Of a DNA stretch of 64,000 nt, positions 46,585 to 55,190 are shown piece after piece. Both the position numbers and the translations under genes were made by a program. The DNA comes from Cohnella faecalis. Lineage in GTDB: Bacteria > Bacillota > Bacilli > Paenibacillales > Paenibacillaceae. The stretch is taken from contig NZ_QXJM01000039.1 of the NCBI RefSeq assembly GCF_003570905.1, forward strand, positions 186,001 to 250,000, in the 5' to 3' direction. A model generated the notes under the pieces. It ran no database searches, had not been told where the DNA came from, and worked only from the letters and a program-made list of their open reading frames with translations. Every line of letters starts with the position of its first letter. Within the stretch, counting starts at the first letter, position 1.

Positions 46585-48458
46585 GTACGCCCAGCATGGG
46601 CGTCATCTATACGGTGAAAGTCCGGAATGGGGGCTGGCAAGCGCCTACCATAACCAGGAGCAAGGGTGTCCGCCGCGAGGCGGAATCCGAAGGAAGCTGG
46701 AGGCAAAAGCACGGCTCGAGGTACACGAATCCAATTTGAGGCGGTTGCAGTCGGATGAGTCACCAAGACATGACAAAATCCTAAGCTGCCAAAGGCTGTA
46801 GCCGTAAACTTGGGCGAGCGCGGGCGGAAAGATGGCGTTCTTATCTGGGGAGGCCTGCGGAGTACGCGAAGTACTTTCGTAACCGCGACTGAGAAGTCGC
46901 GCTGAGTCCGCAGGAGTCAGCAGAAGCCATAGTACGGGGTTGTTGCAACAGTCTCGGAAGGGCTGAACTTAAAGGAGAGAAGAAAACGATGCGTTCGCGC
47001 GAAGAGCAACGACAGCAGAATATCCCGCAAGGGAGCTCGCGGCAAAGGGTAGCGGTGAAACCGCAAGGGTATGCCGGAGCGCCGAGTTCTTCGTCGGCAC
47101 AAACCGATCTTTCTTCTCGCGAAGGACAGAACGACTTACTGGAGCGGATGCTTGAGGGGAATACTCTCAGAGCCGCATTCAAGCGCGTAAAACAAAACGG
47201 AGGAGCACCCGGCATAGACAACGTGACGGTAGCCGAGCTACAAGCGCACGTATGGGAACGCTGGGAAACTGTAAAGACGGAACTCCAATCAGGTACATAC
47301 AGACCGATGCCAGTCAAACGGGTGGAAATCCCAAACCCGGAGGCGGGGTACGGCTGTTAGGTATCCCAACCGTAATGGACCGCTTAATCCAGCAAGCCCT
47401 CATGCAAGTGATGACACCGATTTTCGACCCGCAGTTTTCACCGAACAGTTTCGGGTTCCGTCCAAGGAAACGTGCCCACGACGCAGTAAAACAAGCGCAA
47501 TCCTACATTCAAGAAGGAAATCACTGGGTCGTGGACATGGACTTGGAGAAGTTCTTTGACAGAGTGAACCACGACATCCTCATGGCAAGGGTAGCACGGA
47601 AAGTCTCGGACAAGCGTGTCCTGAAGCTGATTCGCTCCTACCTCAATGCCGGAGTCATGGTCGACGGGACAAGGCAAGAGACGCTAGAAGGAACGCCGCA
47701 AGGCGGTCCGCTCAGTCCGCTCTTAGCGAACATTCTATTGGATGATCTGGACAAGGAACTGACGGAACGCGGCTTGAGCTTTGTGCGCTATGCGGATGAC
47801 TGCAACATCTTCGTCCGAAGCAAACGTGCAGGTGAACGCGTAATGGCGTCGGTAATTCGCTTTGTAGAGGGGAAGCTCAGACTGAAAGTGAATCGGGACA
47901 AGAGCGTAGTAGATCGCCCATGGAACCGTAAATTCCTCGGTTTTAGCTTCCTAACCAACAAAGGCGCGACGATTCGGATCGCTCCGAAGAAACTGGAACA
48001 ACTGAAGGAACGCGTAAGGGAGATAACCTCGCGTACGCGGGGAATCTCAATGGAAAGCCGGATGAAAGAACTCAACCGCTATCTAATGGGTTGGATGGGT
48101 TACTTCCGTTTAGCATCCGCAAAGACGCACTGCGAACGTCTCGACGAATGGATTCGACGAAGACTACGCATGTGTTTGTGGAAGCAGTGGAAACTGCCTA
48201 AATCCAGGCTCCGGAACTTACGCGCCCTTGGTGTTCCGGAGTGGGCGGCAAGAATGATGGCAAATGCTCGCCGCGGATGCTGGGAAATGTCCCGAAACAT
48301 AAATAATGCCCTCAATCGCTCCTACTGGAGCGACCAAGGGCTGTTAAGTCTGACGACTCGTTATCTTGAAACTCGTTAACCTTTAGGAACCGCCGTATGC
48401 GGACCCGCATGTACGGTGGTGTGAGAGGTCGGGGGCTTGCCGCCCCCATCTACTTGAT
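46585..48458 (+). mobile_element. Group IIC intron
   Basis: Begins GTACGCCCAGCATGGGCG (usual GTGYG start altered to GTACG). Typical IIC ribozyme blocks follow: GGTGAAAGTCCGG, CAAGGGTGTCCG, GGAATCCGAAGGAAGC, GTTCTTATCTGGGGAGGCCT and GTCAGCAGAAGCCATAGTAC. Domain V is at about 48388-48422 (GAACCGCCGTATGC ... GCATGTACGGTGGT) and domain VI ends near CTACTTGATT. The inner reverse transcriptase gene has a frameshift. Class C introns insert next to terminator hairpins, exactly as seen here. Boundaries are good to a few bases. Confidence 0.93.
46989..48379 (+). pseudogene. ltrA: Intron-encoded reverse transcriptase/maturase, one frameshift
   Basis: About 463 residues if repaired. The first part (ATG 46989, SD AAAGGAGAG) runs to MPVKRVEIPN; the second continues KPGGGVRLLGIPTVMDRLIQ and has the polymerase site FVRYADDCN, the GTPQGGPLSPLLANILLDDL motif and a maturase (domain X) C-terminus ending LTTRYLETR. 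There is no endonuclease domain, as expected for class C. The break lies at the AAA run 47333-47335, where a fourth A restores the frame. Confidence 0.88.
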
Positions 48459-48679
48459 TTATACCCACCTAGTGCTTATTCCAAATTTCTTATTATCAAT
48501 CTGGATACGATTTAGATTACGTTAACTTTAAGCAGGTGAACAATTTGATTAACTAGACCTTCGGATTGTGTCTTCACCGAGATGCCAATGTTGATCTAGG
48601 AATAACGAAGCATGGTAAGATTTTGCTCTTCGTGTTTGTCAAAATCTTCGACGAACAGAGGCTCCTATAGCGGGTCGGG

Positions 48680-49724
48680 TTTATCTATCTGCGAGACCGC
48701 TACTACTACCCTTCGATCGGGCGATTTATAGGGTTCATGCGAGGGGAGGTTGATAACCCACTATCTATGACTACGACGGGAAACTCGCTGTATTCCCACA
48801 AACTGGATGGACGAATCAAATGTTTTGGTATTTAAAGAGCAAAGATGATTTCATCAAGTACCTATGTTAATGGGAACTTAGCAGGTTCCACACCTCCGGT
48901 ATCGACTGGTTGGTAGTCTACTGAAGGAATCCGGTTTGGAGGGAAAATAAGTAAAACTTCGGGAGCCAAGACTACTAAGAGTAGTTCACACTGCAACTGT
49001 TTTACGGCAGGAACTAAGGTTCAAACAGACGAAGGGGAGAAGAATATCGAAGACATTGAAGTCGGAGATAAAGTTCTCTCGAAGGATGAGAATAACCCTA
49101 ATGGAGAATTGGCTTACAAAGAAGTAACTGGTTTATATCGAAACCAACGTGATGATATAATTAAATTGCATGTTGGGGAGCAAACCATCGAGACTACCGA
49201 CAACCATCCTTTCTATGTTGAAGGAAAAGGGTGGGTTTTTGCAGATGAACTCCAAGTGGGCGATAAACTCCAAAAGTCTGACGGAAGCAACTTAACTATT
49301 GAAAAGGTTGAGTTCGTTAAGTTGAATGAGCCAGTTACGGTTTATAACTTTACGGTTGCTGACTATCATACGTATTATGTAACGGATATTGGGATTTGGG
49401 TGCACAATACAACTTGTTTTAGCGGTTCTGCATCTGATTTAGCCAATAAGGCAAATAATTCAAAAAAATGATGGCTTGTCAGATGCAGTAGTTCCATTAA
49501 ATAAAGTGAATGATGCAGCCAAGGTGTTTGTAGGAAATGGATACAGTACAGTCCAGAAAAATGGATATACTTGGTATATTAGCAGTGGTGGAACAAAAAG
49601 AGTTAGGGTTGGTGCTAAAGTGAGTAAACCAGGTATAGTTGAAGTAAATTATGAGACCTTTAAGAATCCATTCGAGTTTACTCGTGATAACCAACTAACG
49701 AATTACCATGTACAAGTACAGTAG
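48680..49724 (+). pseudogene. Displaced second RHS tip: core remnant, HINT domain and a different toxin
   Basis: 48680-48850 reads as a damaged RHS core (YLRDRYYYPSIGRFIGF, FPQTGWTNQMFWYLKSKDDF), parallel to the main protein. The HINT domain (CNCFTAGTKVQTDEGEKNIE to WVHNTTC, to 49413) is almost identical to that at 45515. The following toxin, about 100 residues (FSGSASDLANKANNS, then VNDAAKVFVGNGYSTVQKNG and NPFEFTRDNQLTNYHVQVQ), is unrelated to the first. The frame breaks in A7 at 49462-49468; an eighth A joins both parts. It looks like an orphan tip that can be swapped into the main gene by recombination. Confidence 0.85.
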
Positions 49725-49744
49725 TCTTGTTAAGAAAGGTGGAC

Positions 49745-50116
49745 ATGATTTTGATTATTCCTGAAGTAAAAAGCATTATTATAACGGGAAACCCCACTAT
49801 TATTGGGAAATTAGAAATCGATGAAACTGTCGATTTAGGAGATGATTTTCTATTGTCAGGAACAGCGTGCATTGGTACTAAGGAGTCTAGCGCATGTGAC
49901 AATTTTGATTTTACTGTTATCTCACCCAAAGCCCTTGATAGGAAGTTAAATACCACCAATCTTATTAACGGAAGAGCATGTTTCATTGTAAAGGACTTTG
50001 ATATTAAACTGCTCAAAGAGAGAATAGACGACATAATTTCGAATTGTTTGGGTGAAACGTGGGAGGAAATCGCACAAAAATTAAGTCCTTATTTTTATTG
50101 GGAATACGAAAACTGA
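49745..50116 (+). CDS. Imm8-like immunity protein
   Basis: 123 residues from ATG 49745 (AAAGGTGG just upstream). The C-terminal ERIDDIISNCLGETWEEIAQ followed by KLSPYFYWEYEN fits the Imm8 family, as does FDFTVISPKAL in the middle. Imm8 proteins neutralise various RHS and CDI toxins. It lies 20 nt after the second toxin tip and has its own terminator, so it would protect against that tip even while the tip itself is silent. Confidence 0.82.
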   Translation: MILIIPEVKSIIITGNPTIIGKLEIDETVDLGDDFLLSGTACIGTKESSACDNFDFTVISPKALDRKLNTTNLINGRACFIVKDFDIKLLKERIDDIISNCLGETWEEIAQKLSPYFYWEYEN

Positions 50117-50135
50117 TACGTGAGATGTTCATTTC

Positions 50136-50169
50136 GACCTTAAGAGCTTATTCTTAAGGTCTTTCTTTT
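50136..50169 (+). terminator. Terminator after the Imm8-like gene
   Basis: GACCTTAAGA-gcttat-TCTTAAGGTC followed by TTTCTTTTT. It is a sister of the terminator at 46548. Confidence 0.9.
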
Positions 50170-50239
50170 TGGCTGATTCCCAATGTTTATTGCTTAGGAG
50201 ACCATTTTTTGAATTTCGTTCTCACAGTAACTCGGAAGA

Positions 50240-50905
50240 GCCTTACCCGTTGTTTTCACGGACTGTCGGAGCGCTTCTCGGTGGCAACTTCCGTTCACCG
50301 GCATACTTGCGGAACGTTGGCTTTTCATCGATGCAAAGAATGACACCCGATTGTAGCCGCGAACTGAGCAGTTGATCCAGCGTCGCGGTGCTTAGACGCA
50401 CGAATGTCGCCACTTCTGCGACGGTGTGTTTTGTCCGATCTCGGGCGAAGAGGATGCAGACTTGTTCAGCCGATATCCCGCGTTTCTTGGCGACGCCTCC
50501 GCGTTTGTGGGTTTTACGCGGAAGCTTACGCTTTCCCTTTTCGGAATACAGAACGTATGTCTCGTCTGCCTCCACAATGCCTTCGAGCGATTTTGTTTTA
50601 ATCTGGGACAAGGTGTGTAGGCGTCTCATGACGCCATTCAAAAGAAACCTGCAACGAGATACCGACCAACTTCGCGCATTTGCGCAAAGAGTAGCCTTGC
50701 ACCATCGCCCGCAGGTAACTGGCCCATTTCTCCGGATAATTTGTATGGTGGATGGGCGTGTTCGTTAGATCGTTAAACATATGGCCGCAGGCTTTGTGCA
50801 GACACAGATAACACTGGCGACCGTGATAAGTACCATTTTTCTTAAAGTTGTCAGATTCGCCACAATGCGGACACGTAAGGCCATCGTGAAAACGGGAGGC
50901 TCGAA
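50240..50905 (-). mobile_element. IS1595-family transposase remnant
   Basis: Read from right to left: a zinc-ribbon (CPHCGESDNF ... CYLCLHKACGHMFNDL), a helical part (YLRAMVQGYSLRKCAKLVGI), then in another frame EGIVEADETYVLYSEKGKRK, which carries the DDE-type Asp-Glu region of IS1595 enzymes, and a truncated end ILCIDEKPTFRKYAGE. A frame change occurs near 50620-50630 and the C-terminal catalytic region is missing. Inactive. Confidence 0.8.
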
Positions 50906-50925
50906 TCTCGTCCAGGCTTGAAAGC

Positions 50926-51246
50926 TTGCTTTGCGCAGGCGAGTCCGTTTTCTCTATCGCACTTCAGAAAATAAAAAATGATATAAACACTGAAATAAAC
51001 ATTTGTGCATATTGTAAAAATGCCGAGTTCATGTCGGATGGTGCCGAAGAGCTTCGTCATGGTTGGTATTGTTTTAGGGATGTTACTTATGTTGACAGGA
51101 GAGTCCCTTGGTTTAATCGAATTTCAGATTTTGAGAAAGCAATTCCTCATGTGGATGCATTTCACTGGTGTCCGCGACACCTCTATTCGGATAGAGATAT
51201 AGTTGAATTAACCCCCTCACCGTATACTCCCTTAAAAGACTGGTGA
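50926..51246 (+). CDS. Hypothetical Cys-rich protein, 5' end disturbed by the IS
   Basis: The frame is open for 106 residues, but the first about 20 are probably IS-derived and no start with a ribosome site is seen. The rest (INICAYCKNAEFMSDGAEEL, WYCFRDVTYVDRRVPW, WCPRHLY) is a compact Cys/His/Trp-rich domain with a CAYC pair, of the size of immunity or small zinc proteins. AT-rich, like the rest of the RHS block. Confidence 0.5.
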   Translation: MLCAGESVFSIALQKIKNDINTEINICAYCKNAEFMSDGAEELRHGWYCFRDVTYVDRRVPWFNRISDFEKAIPHVDAFHWCPRHLYSDRDIVELTPSPYTPLKDW

Positions 51247-51267
51247 TTCTGGGTTCAAGAGGGTGAG

Positions 51268-51474
51268 ATCATTACGGCAATAATCGCTATCGTCATTGGA
51301 TTGATCCAGCTTTTTTTTCCTAAACAACTTTGGTTGCTTAATAGTTACATGCTTCGAATTAAAAAAGGAAAAGTTAGTTTTGGATCAGAGCCCCCCACAG
51401 TACTGATCATTGTTATTAGTAGAGTAGTGGCTGTATTTGTAATATTGGTAGGAATTTTGATCTTAAGTACATAA
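51268..51474 (+). CDS. Small membrane protein fragment (DUF6199-like)
   Basis: 68 codons: a helix (TAIIAIVIGLIQLFFPKQLW), a short loop (IKKGKVSFGSEPP) and a second helix (VISRVVAVFVILVGILILST). The helix-loop-helix with a Glu-Pro before the second segment recalls small DUF6199-type proteins. No normal start codon is present; a GAGGGTGAG lies directly before ATC ATT. It may be truncated. Confidence 0.35.
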   Translation: MITAIIAIVIGLIQLFFPKQLWLLNSYMLRIKKGKVSFGSEPPTVLIIVISRVVAVFVILVGILILST

Positions 51475-51530
51475 AACTCGGATTTAATAAAAATACAACC
51501 GCAGTGAATTACATTCAAAAGCAGTCAAAC

Positions 51531-51583
51531 AAAAGGCGGTCGCATGCACATTCGAGGAATGGGCTTGCGACCGCCTTTTTGTA
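51531..51583. terminator. Bidirectional terminator closing the RHS block
   Basis: AAAAGGCGGTCGCA pairs with TGCGACCGCCTTTT across a 21-nt loop. It serves the minus-strand LRR gene and plus-strand transcripts from the left. Confidence 0.9.
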
Positions 51584-51599
51584 TTTGGCCCTATCTCGT

Positions 51600-54500
51600 C
51601 TACTTCCGAAGCTTAACCGTCATCCAATCGCCCCGGTAAAGGTCTTTCTTCAGATCGAGATAATCCTTATACTCCTTCGATTCGTCGAAATCGCCGTCGA
51701 AAGCGATCAGCCGCAGATAGGGACCGGTTGGCGTGAGCTTCTGGCTCTTTCCGTCGGGAAAGGTTACCGTGCCCATGTCGTCCCGGTAAATGCTGCTGAC
51801 GGAATAATCGATAGCTCCGGCTGCAACGACCATAGGCTTGTCGGTATGGTTCGCGACGAGCACGCTTCCCCCGAAATTATATTTGTAGGACTCATTCTCG
51901 AAGGCCTGATAAGAGATTCCCGCCGTCAAATAGATGGCGCTGTAAGGCGGCAATGTCAAGGATCGGGCGTTTCGTATCGCGTATTCCTTGTAGAGGCCTC
52001 CGTCCGGCTGAGGGTTCGTCTTTTTTACGTACAGCTCAAAGGCGGTTGCATCGAACGCATATAAGCTCTCCGTTCCTCCGGACTGTCCGGGATCGGGGCT
52101 GTCTTGACCGTCTCCGGACGAAGAACCGGTGCTGCCCGATTCAGCGGCAGATTGCTCCGTCAGGAGCGAGTGCAATCTTTTAGCCATTATGACAGCTTGC
52201 TCGATGCTCGCGTTTTTCTTCGGTCCGAAGGTCGTCGGCGTAAGGCCCGAAATGACGCCGATCGAGGACATGTAGTCGATGGCTTCGGCGGCGTAGGAGC
52301 TGAACTTGCTTCGGTCGGTGAAGACTTTGGCGGTACCGCCCGGAATCTTTTTGCCCGACTGATCGACAACGCGCATGAGCATCGCTGCCAGCTGTTCCCG
52401 AGTAATCAGCGCGCCGGGGGAAAACTTGTCTGTGCTCGTTCCCTTCACTATTCCGAGCCGGTAAGCTTTCAAGATTTCCGGATCGGAGGTGTCCTGGAAC
52501 GGATTGGACGAAGCGGCCGTAGCCTTCTCACCGGTCAGCGCTTCGTGCAGCTTGACGGCGATCGCGCTGAATTGCTTGCGGGTCACGCTGTCGGAGAACA
52601 GATCGCTTTGAACCGGCAGCGTCAATCCGATACGGCCCGCATATTGCAGATCCGGCTTGGCCCAATCGGAGACGCCTCGCAGCTCGCCGATGTCGACCGT
52701 CTGTCCGTCGCCGCCTTGCTTCTTGATCGTGAAGACGATCTTCGTCACCTTGCCGTCCTTGCCGGTTACTACGAGCGTGTGCACGCCCTCCTCGCTTACT
52801 GTGCCGCCGTTGGCAAAAGGCTTGCCGTCGAGCGTCGCGGTTCCTTGGTCGAACGTGATGACTTTATCCGTGTTGTACAGGCCGCCTGAGGCTACCCCGC
52901 GTACTTTGGGTCCGCTCTGAAGGAGGGTAAATCGGACGGTCGTGCTGTTATTGGCTTCGTCGGTGACGATAAGCGTATAAGCGCCGTCCTCGCCGACCGT
53001 CGCTCCGTTTCCGAGCGGCTTGCCGTTTAACGCGGCCTTTCCCTCGTTATAGGTAATGCTGACGGCTTGTTCGTAAGTGGCGCCGTTAACAACGCCTGTT
53101 ACGACTGGCGGCTGTTTGTCGATGACGAAGTGAATGTCCTTGTCCAAGCCGGCTTGATCGCGGACATACAAGCTGTACGCGCCCTCTTCGCTTACCGTCG
53201 TTCCGCTGGCGAAAGGCTTGTCGTTCAGCGTTGCCGTTCCTCTATTGAAGGAGATGACCCGGTCCGTATTGTAGATTCCATCGGCTACGCCGGTGACGAC
53301 GGGTGCGATCGAGGATGCGACATTTTTATCCAACTTGAGATCGGTCAGCTTCGACAGTTTCAAGATCGGACTGGCATCGCGAATCGTCGGGTTTCCATCC
53401 ATCCACAAGCCAGTTAAATTCTCCAAATTCCCGAGTACGGCAATGTCGCTAATGCTGTTATTTTGGAGATTGAGCTCCTTAAGGTCCGTTAAGCCTGCGA
53501 GTGCGGCAATGTTGCTAATGCTGTTATTTGGGAGATTGAGCTCCTTAAGGCTCGTTAAGCCTGCGAGCGCTCCGATATCGCTGCTTTTGGTTTCAATCAG
53601 CGAAAGCGACGTCAAGCCGGTCAAGTTTTTGAGCGCACCGATGCCGCGCAGCGGATTTTTACCCAGTAGGAGTTCTTTTAACGCCTTCAAGGAGGCGAGC
53701 GGAGCGATGTCCTGGATGCGGTTTTCGCCTAAGTAAAGATTCGTCAGCTTCGTCATGCCCGCGAGCGGACTGACGCTTTCGATTTTGTTCCCGTATGCTC
53801 CCAGCTTCTCAAGCTTCGTCAACCCGGTCAAAGGGGACAAATCCGATATTTCGTTGTAGTCCAGATTGAGTTCCCGCATGTTCGTCAATGCCGAGAATGA
53901 AGAAATATCGCGGATTCGGTTGTAATCCAATTCAAGCCAGCTGAGACTTGGCACATTCGTCAAACCGCCGACATTACCGATTTGGTTGTTGCTTAACCAC
54001 AGCGTGTGCATGTACGGCTTGTTCGAGAATGCGGCGATGTCTGTAATTTTGTTCAATCGAATGCTGACTTCCCGCAAATCGGACAAATTCGCGAGCGGAC
54101 TAATATCGCTGATCTGATTATTGAACAAGTGGAGGACCTTCAGCTTCGTCAGGCTGGCCAGCGGTCCGATGTCGCGGAGATTGCTTTGGTCAGCGTAGAG
54201 AAATTCCAAATGAGTCAGTGAAGTGATCGTAGACAAATCCAGGCTCTTGGCATTCCTGATTTCCATGAACCGCAATTCTGCCAATTGGCCGAGCGGGCTC
54301 AAATCCCGCACCGGGGTATTGCTGAGGCCGATCGACTCCAGGCTGGGCATGCCGGCGACCGGCGTAAGGTCAGTGACCGGATTGTCGGACAGCGACAAGG
54401 TGCGAACATTCACCGCGTATTCCAGTCCGGTAAGGTCCTTGATGTTTTTGTTCCCCAAGCCCAGCGAAGCGAGGCCGGTGGCCATATGATACGGATCGGC

Positions 54501-54725
54501 GCGCGCCGCCATTTCCGCCTGGGTAATTTGGCCGTCTTTGTTCGTGTCTACGCCTATTTCCAGCAAAGCCTTCTTGAGATTAGCGTCCGGGAAATTCACG
54601 ACAGGGGAGCCGTCGTCCGCAGCGAAGGCTGTACCCGATACGTTCCCGACCGCATTCCCCGCCGAAAGCAGGAGCATCAGAAATGCCGTTGCCGCACATA
54701 ATTTCTTCATTCTTTTCGTTGTCAT
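51600..54725 (-). CDS. Internalin-like leucine-rich-repeat protein with SLH domains
   Basis: 1041 residues. A signal peptide (CAATAFLMLLLSAGNAVGNV) is followed by an EF-hand-like loop DTNKDGQITQAEM near residue 60. About 17 short LRRs of internalin type come next (pattern LTNLxxLxLxxNxIxDIxPL) to about residue 460, then three Ig-like repeats of about 70 residues (GIYNTDRVISFNRGTATLND). Two to three SLH modules (about 680-860; FQDTSDPEILKAYRLGIVKG, ITREQLAAMLMRVV) should attach it to pyruvylated wall polymer. A C-terminal about 150-residue unknown domain ends the protein. Likely a surface adhesin or scaffold. Confidence 0.9.
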   Translation of the reverse strand: MTTKRMKKLCAATAFLMLLLSAGNAVGNVSGTAFAADDGSPVVNFPDANLKKALLEIGVDTNKDGQITQAEMAARADPYHMATGLASLGLGNKNIKDLTGLEYAVNVRTLSLSDNPVTDLTPVAGMPSLESIGLSNTPVRDLSPLGQLAELRFMEIRNAKSLDLSTITSLTHLEFLYADQSNLRDIGPLASLTKLKVLHLFNNQISDISPLANLSDLREVSIRLNKITDIAAFSNKPYMHTLWLSNNQIGNVGGLTNVPSLSWLELDYNRIRDISSFSALTNMRELNLDYNEISDLSPLTGLTKLEKLGAYGNKIESVSPLAGMTKLTNLYLGENRIQDIAPLASLKALKELLLGKNPLRGIGALKNLTGLTSLSLIETKSSDIGALAGLTSLKELNLPNNSISNIAALAGLTDLKELNLQNNSISDIAVLGNLENLTGLWMDGNPTIRDASPILKLSKLTDLKLDKNVASSIAPVVTGVADGIYNTDRVISFNRGTATLNDKPFASGTTVSEEGAYSLYVRDQAGLDKDIHFVIDKQPPVVTGVVNGATYEQAVSITYNEGKAALNGKPLGNGATVGEDGAYTLIVTDEANNSTTVRFTLLQSGPKVRGVASGGLYNTDKVITFDQGTATLDGKPFANGGTVSEEGVHTLVVTGKDGKVTKIVFTIKKQGGDGQTVDIGELRGVSDWAKPDLQYAGRIGLTLPVQSDLFSDSVTRKQFSAIAVKLHEALTGEKATAASSNPFQDTSDPEILKAYRLGIVKGTSTDKFSPGALITREQLAAMLMRVVDQSGKKIPGGTAKVFTDRSKFSSYAAEAIDYMSSIGVISGLTPTTFGPKKNASIEQAVIMAKRLHSLLTEQSAAESGSTGSSSGDGQDSPDPGQSGGTESLYAFDATAFELYVKKTNPQPDGGLYKEYAIRNARSLTLPPYSAIYLTAGISYQAFENESYKYNFGGSVLVANHTDKPMVVAAGAIDYSVSSIYRDDMGTVTFPDGKSQKLTPTGPYLRLIAFDGDFDESKEYKDYLDLKKDLYRGDWMTVKLRK

Positions 54726-54851
54726 GACTTCGTCTCGTCCTCCGCAAAATAATCGTAATAGGCAGCAATTGGCTAAATAATGGTTTTGCTTTAGTCATTC
54801 TACGATCGGACAGCATCCCCTTTATTTCGACAATTAAAGATTGGTTAAAGA

Positions 54852-55000
54852 ACACCCGCCATGAAGCCGCGGCCCGAGCTGCTGCTCATGGACGAACCGG
54901 TTCTCCGTACTCGACGAATTTTCGTCACCCTCAGCATTTCCGAATCGATTTTTCTCTCCGACCGAGTGTTTGTCCCATCCCCTCATCCCGGAAGGCTCTC
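54852..55000 (+). pseudogene. Relic of an SsuB/TauB-type ABC ATPase
   Basis: RPELLLMDEP (Walker B) is followed after a short scrambled stretch by FVTLSISESIFLSDRVFVPS and PHPGRL. This matches the H-loop and end of the nitrate/sulfonate ATPase family (VTHDIDEAIFLADRVxVMSxxPGRI), with the D-loop region and the H-loop His lost. The open frame runs to 55109 without further similarity and has no start signal of its own. Confidence 0.65.
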
Positions 55001-55087
55001 CGCAGGACCCCACTCTGCGTCGCCAACAGGTTGGAAAACGACAAGGAATGTTGGATACGAATGTAGTACCGCTATTCGGTTGCTATA

Positions 55088-55120
55088 TATAATCAAGGCA
55101 GGAAAATGAAAGCACTTACA
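55088..55120 (+). promoter_or_regulatory. -10 box and cre-like site of the sugar ABC operon
   Basis: TATAAT at 55088-55093; no good -35 at the usual distance. TGAAAGCACTTACA at 55107-55120 matches the cre consensus TGWAANCGNTNWCA except for one base (A for G). It lies about 14 nt after the -10, where CcpA would block RNA polymerase. Carbon catabolite repression is inferred. Confidence 0.55.
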
Positions 55121-55190
55121 AAGAGCGGTTGTTTTCCAGCGCGCATACCCGGGGCATTATCGTTTTTCATCTTCTGAAGGGGGATATTCG

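Noticed and set aside
48460..48680. Possible second immunity gene between the intron and toxin tip 2
   Set aside because: Short open pieces (GYDLDYVNFKQVNNLIN) end at stops in all frames and have no start; not enough to call a gene.
54861..55109. 82-codon open frame as a genuine small gene
   Set aside because: Its first half is an ABC-ATPase relic with a deleted centre; the rest has no similarity and there is no ribosome site.
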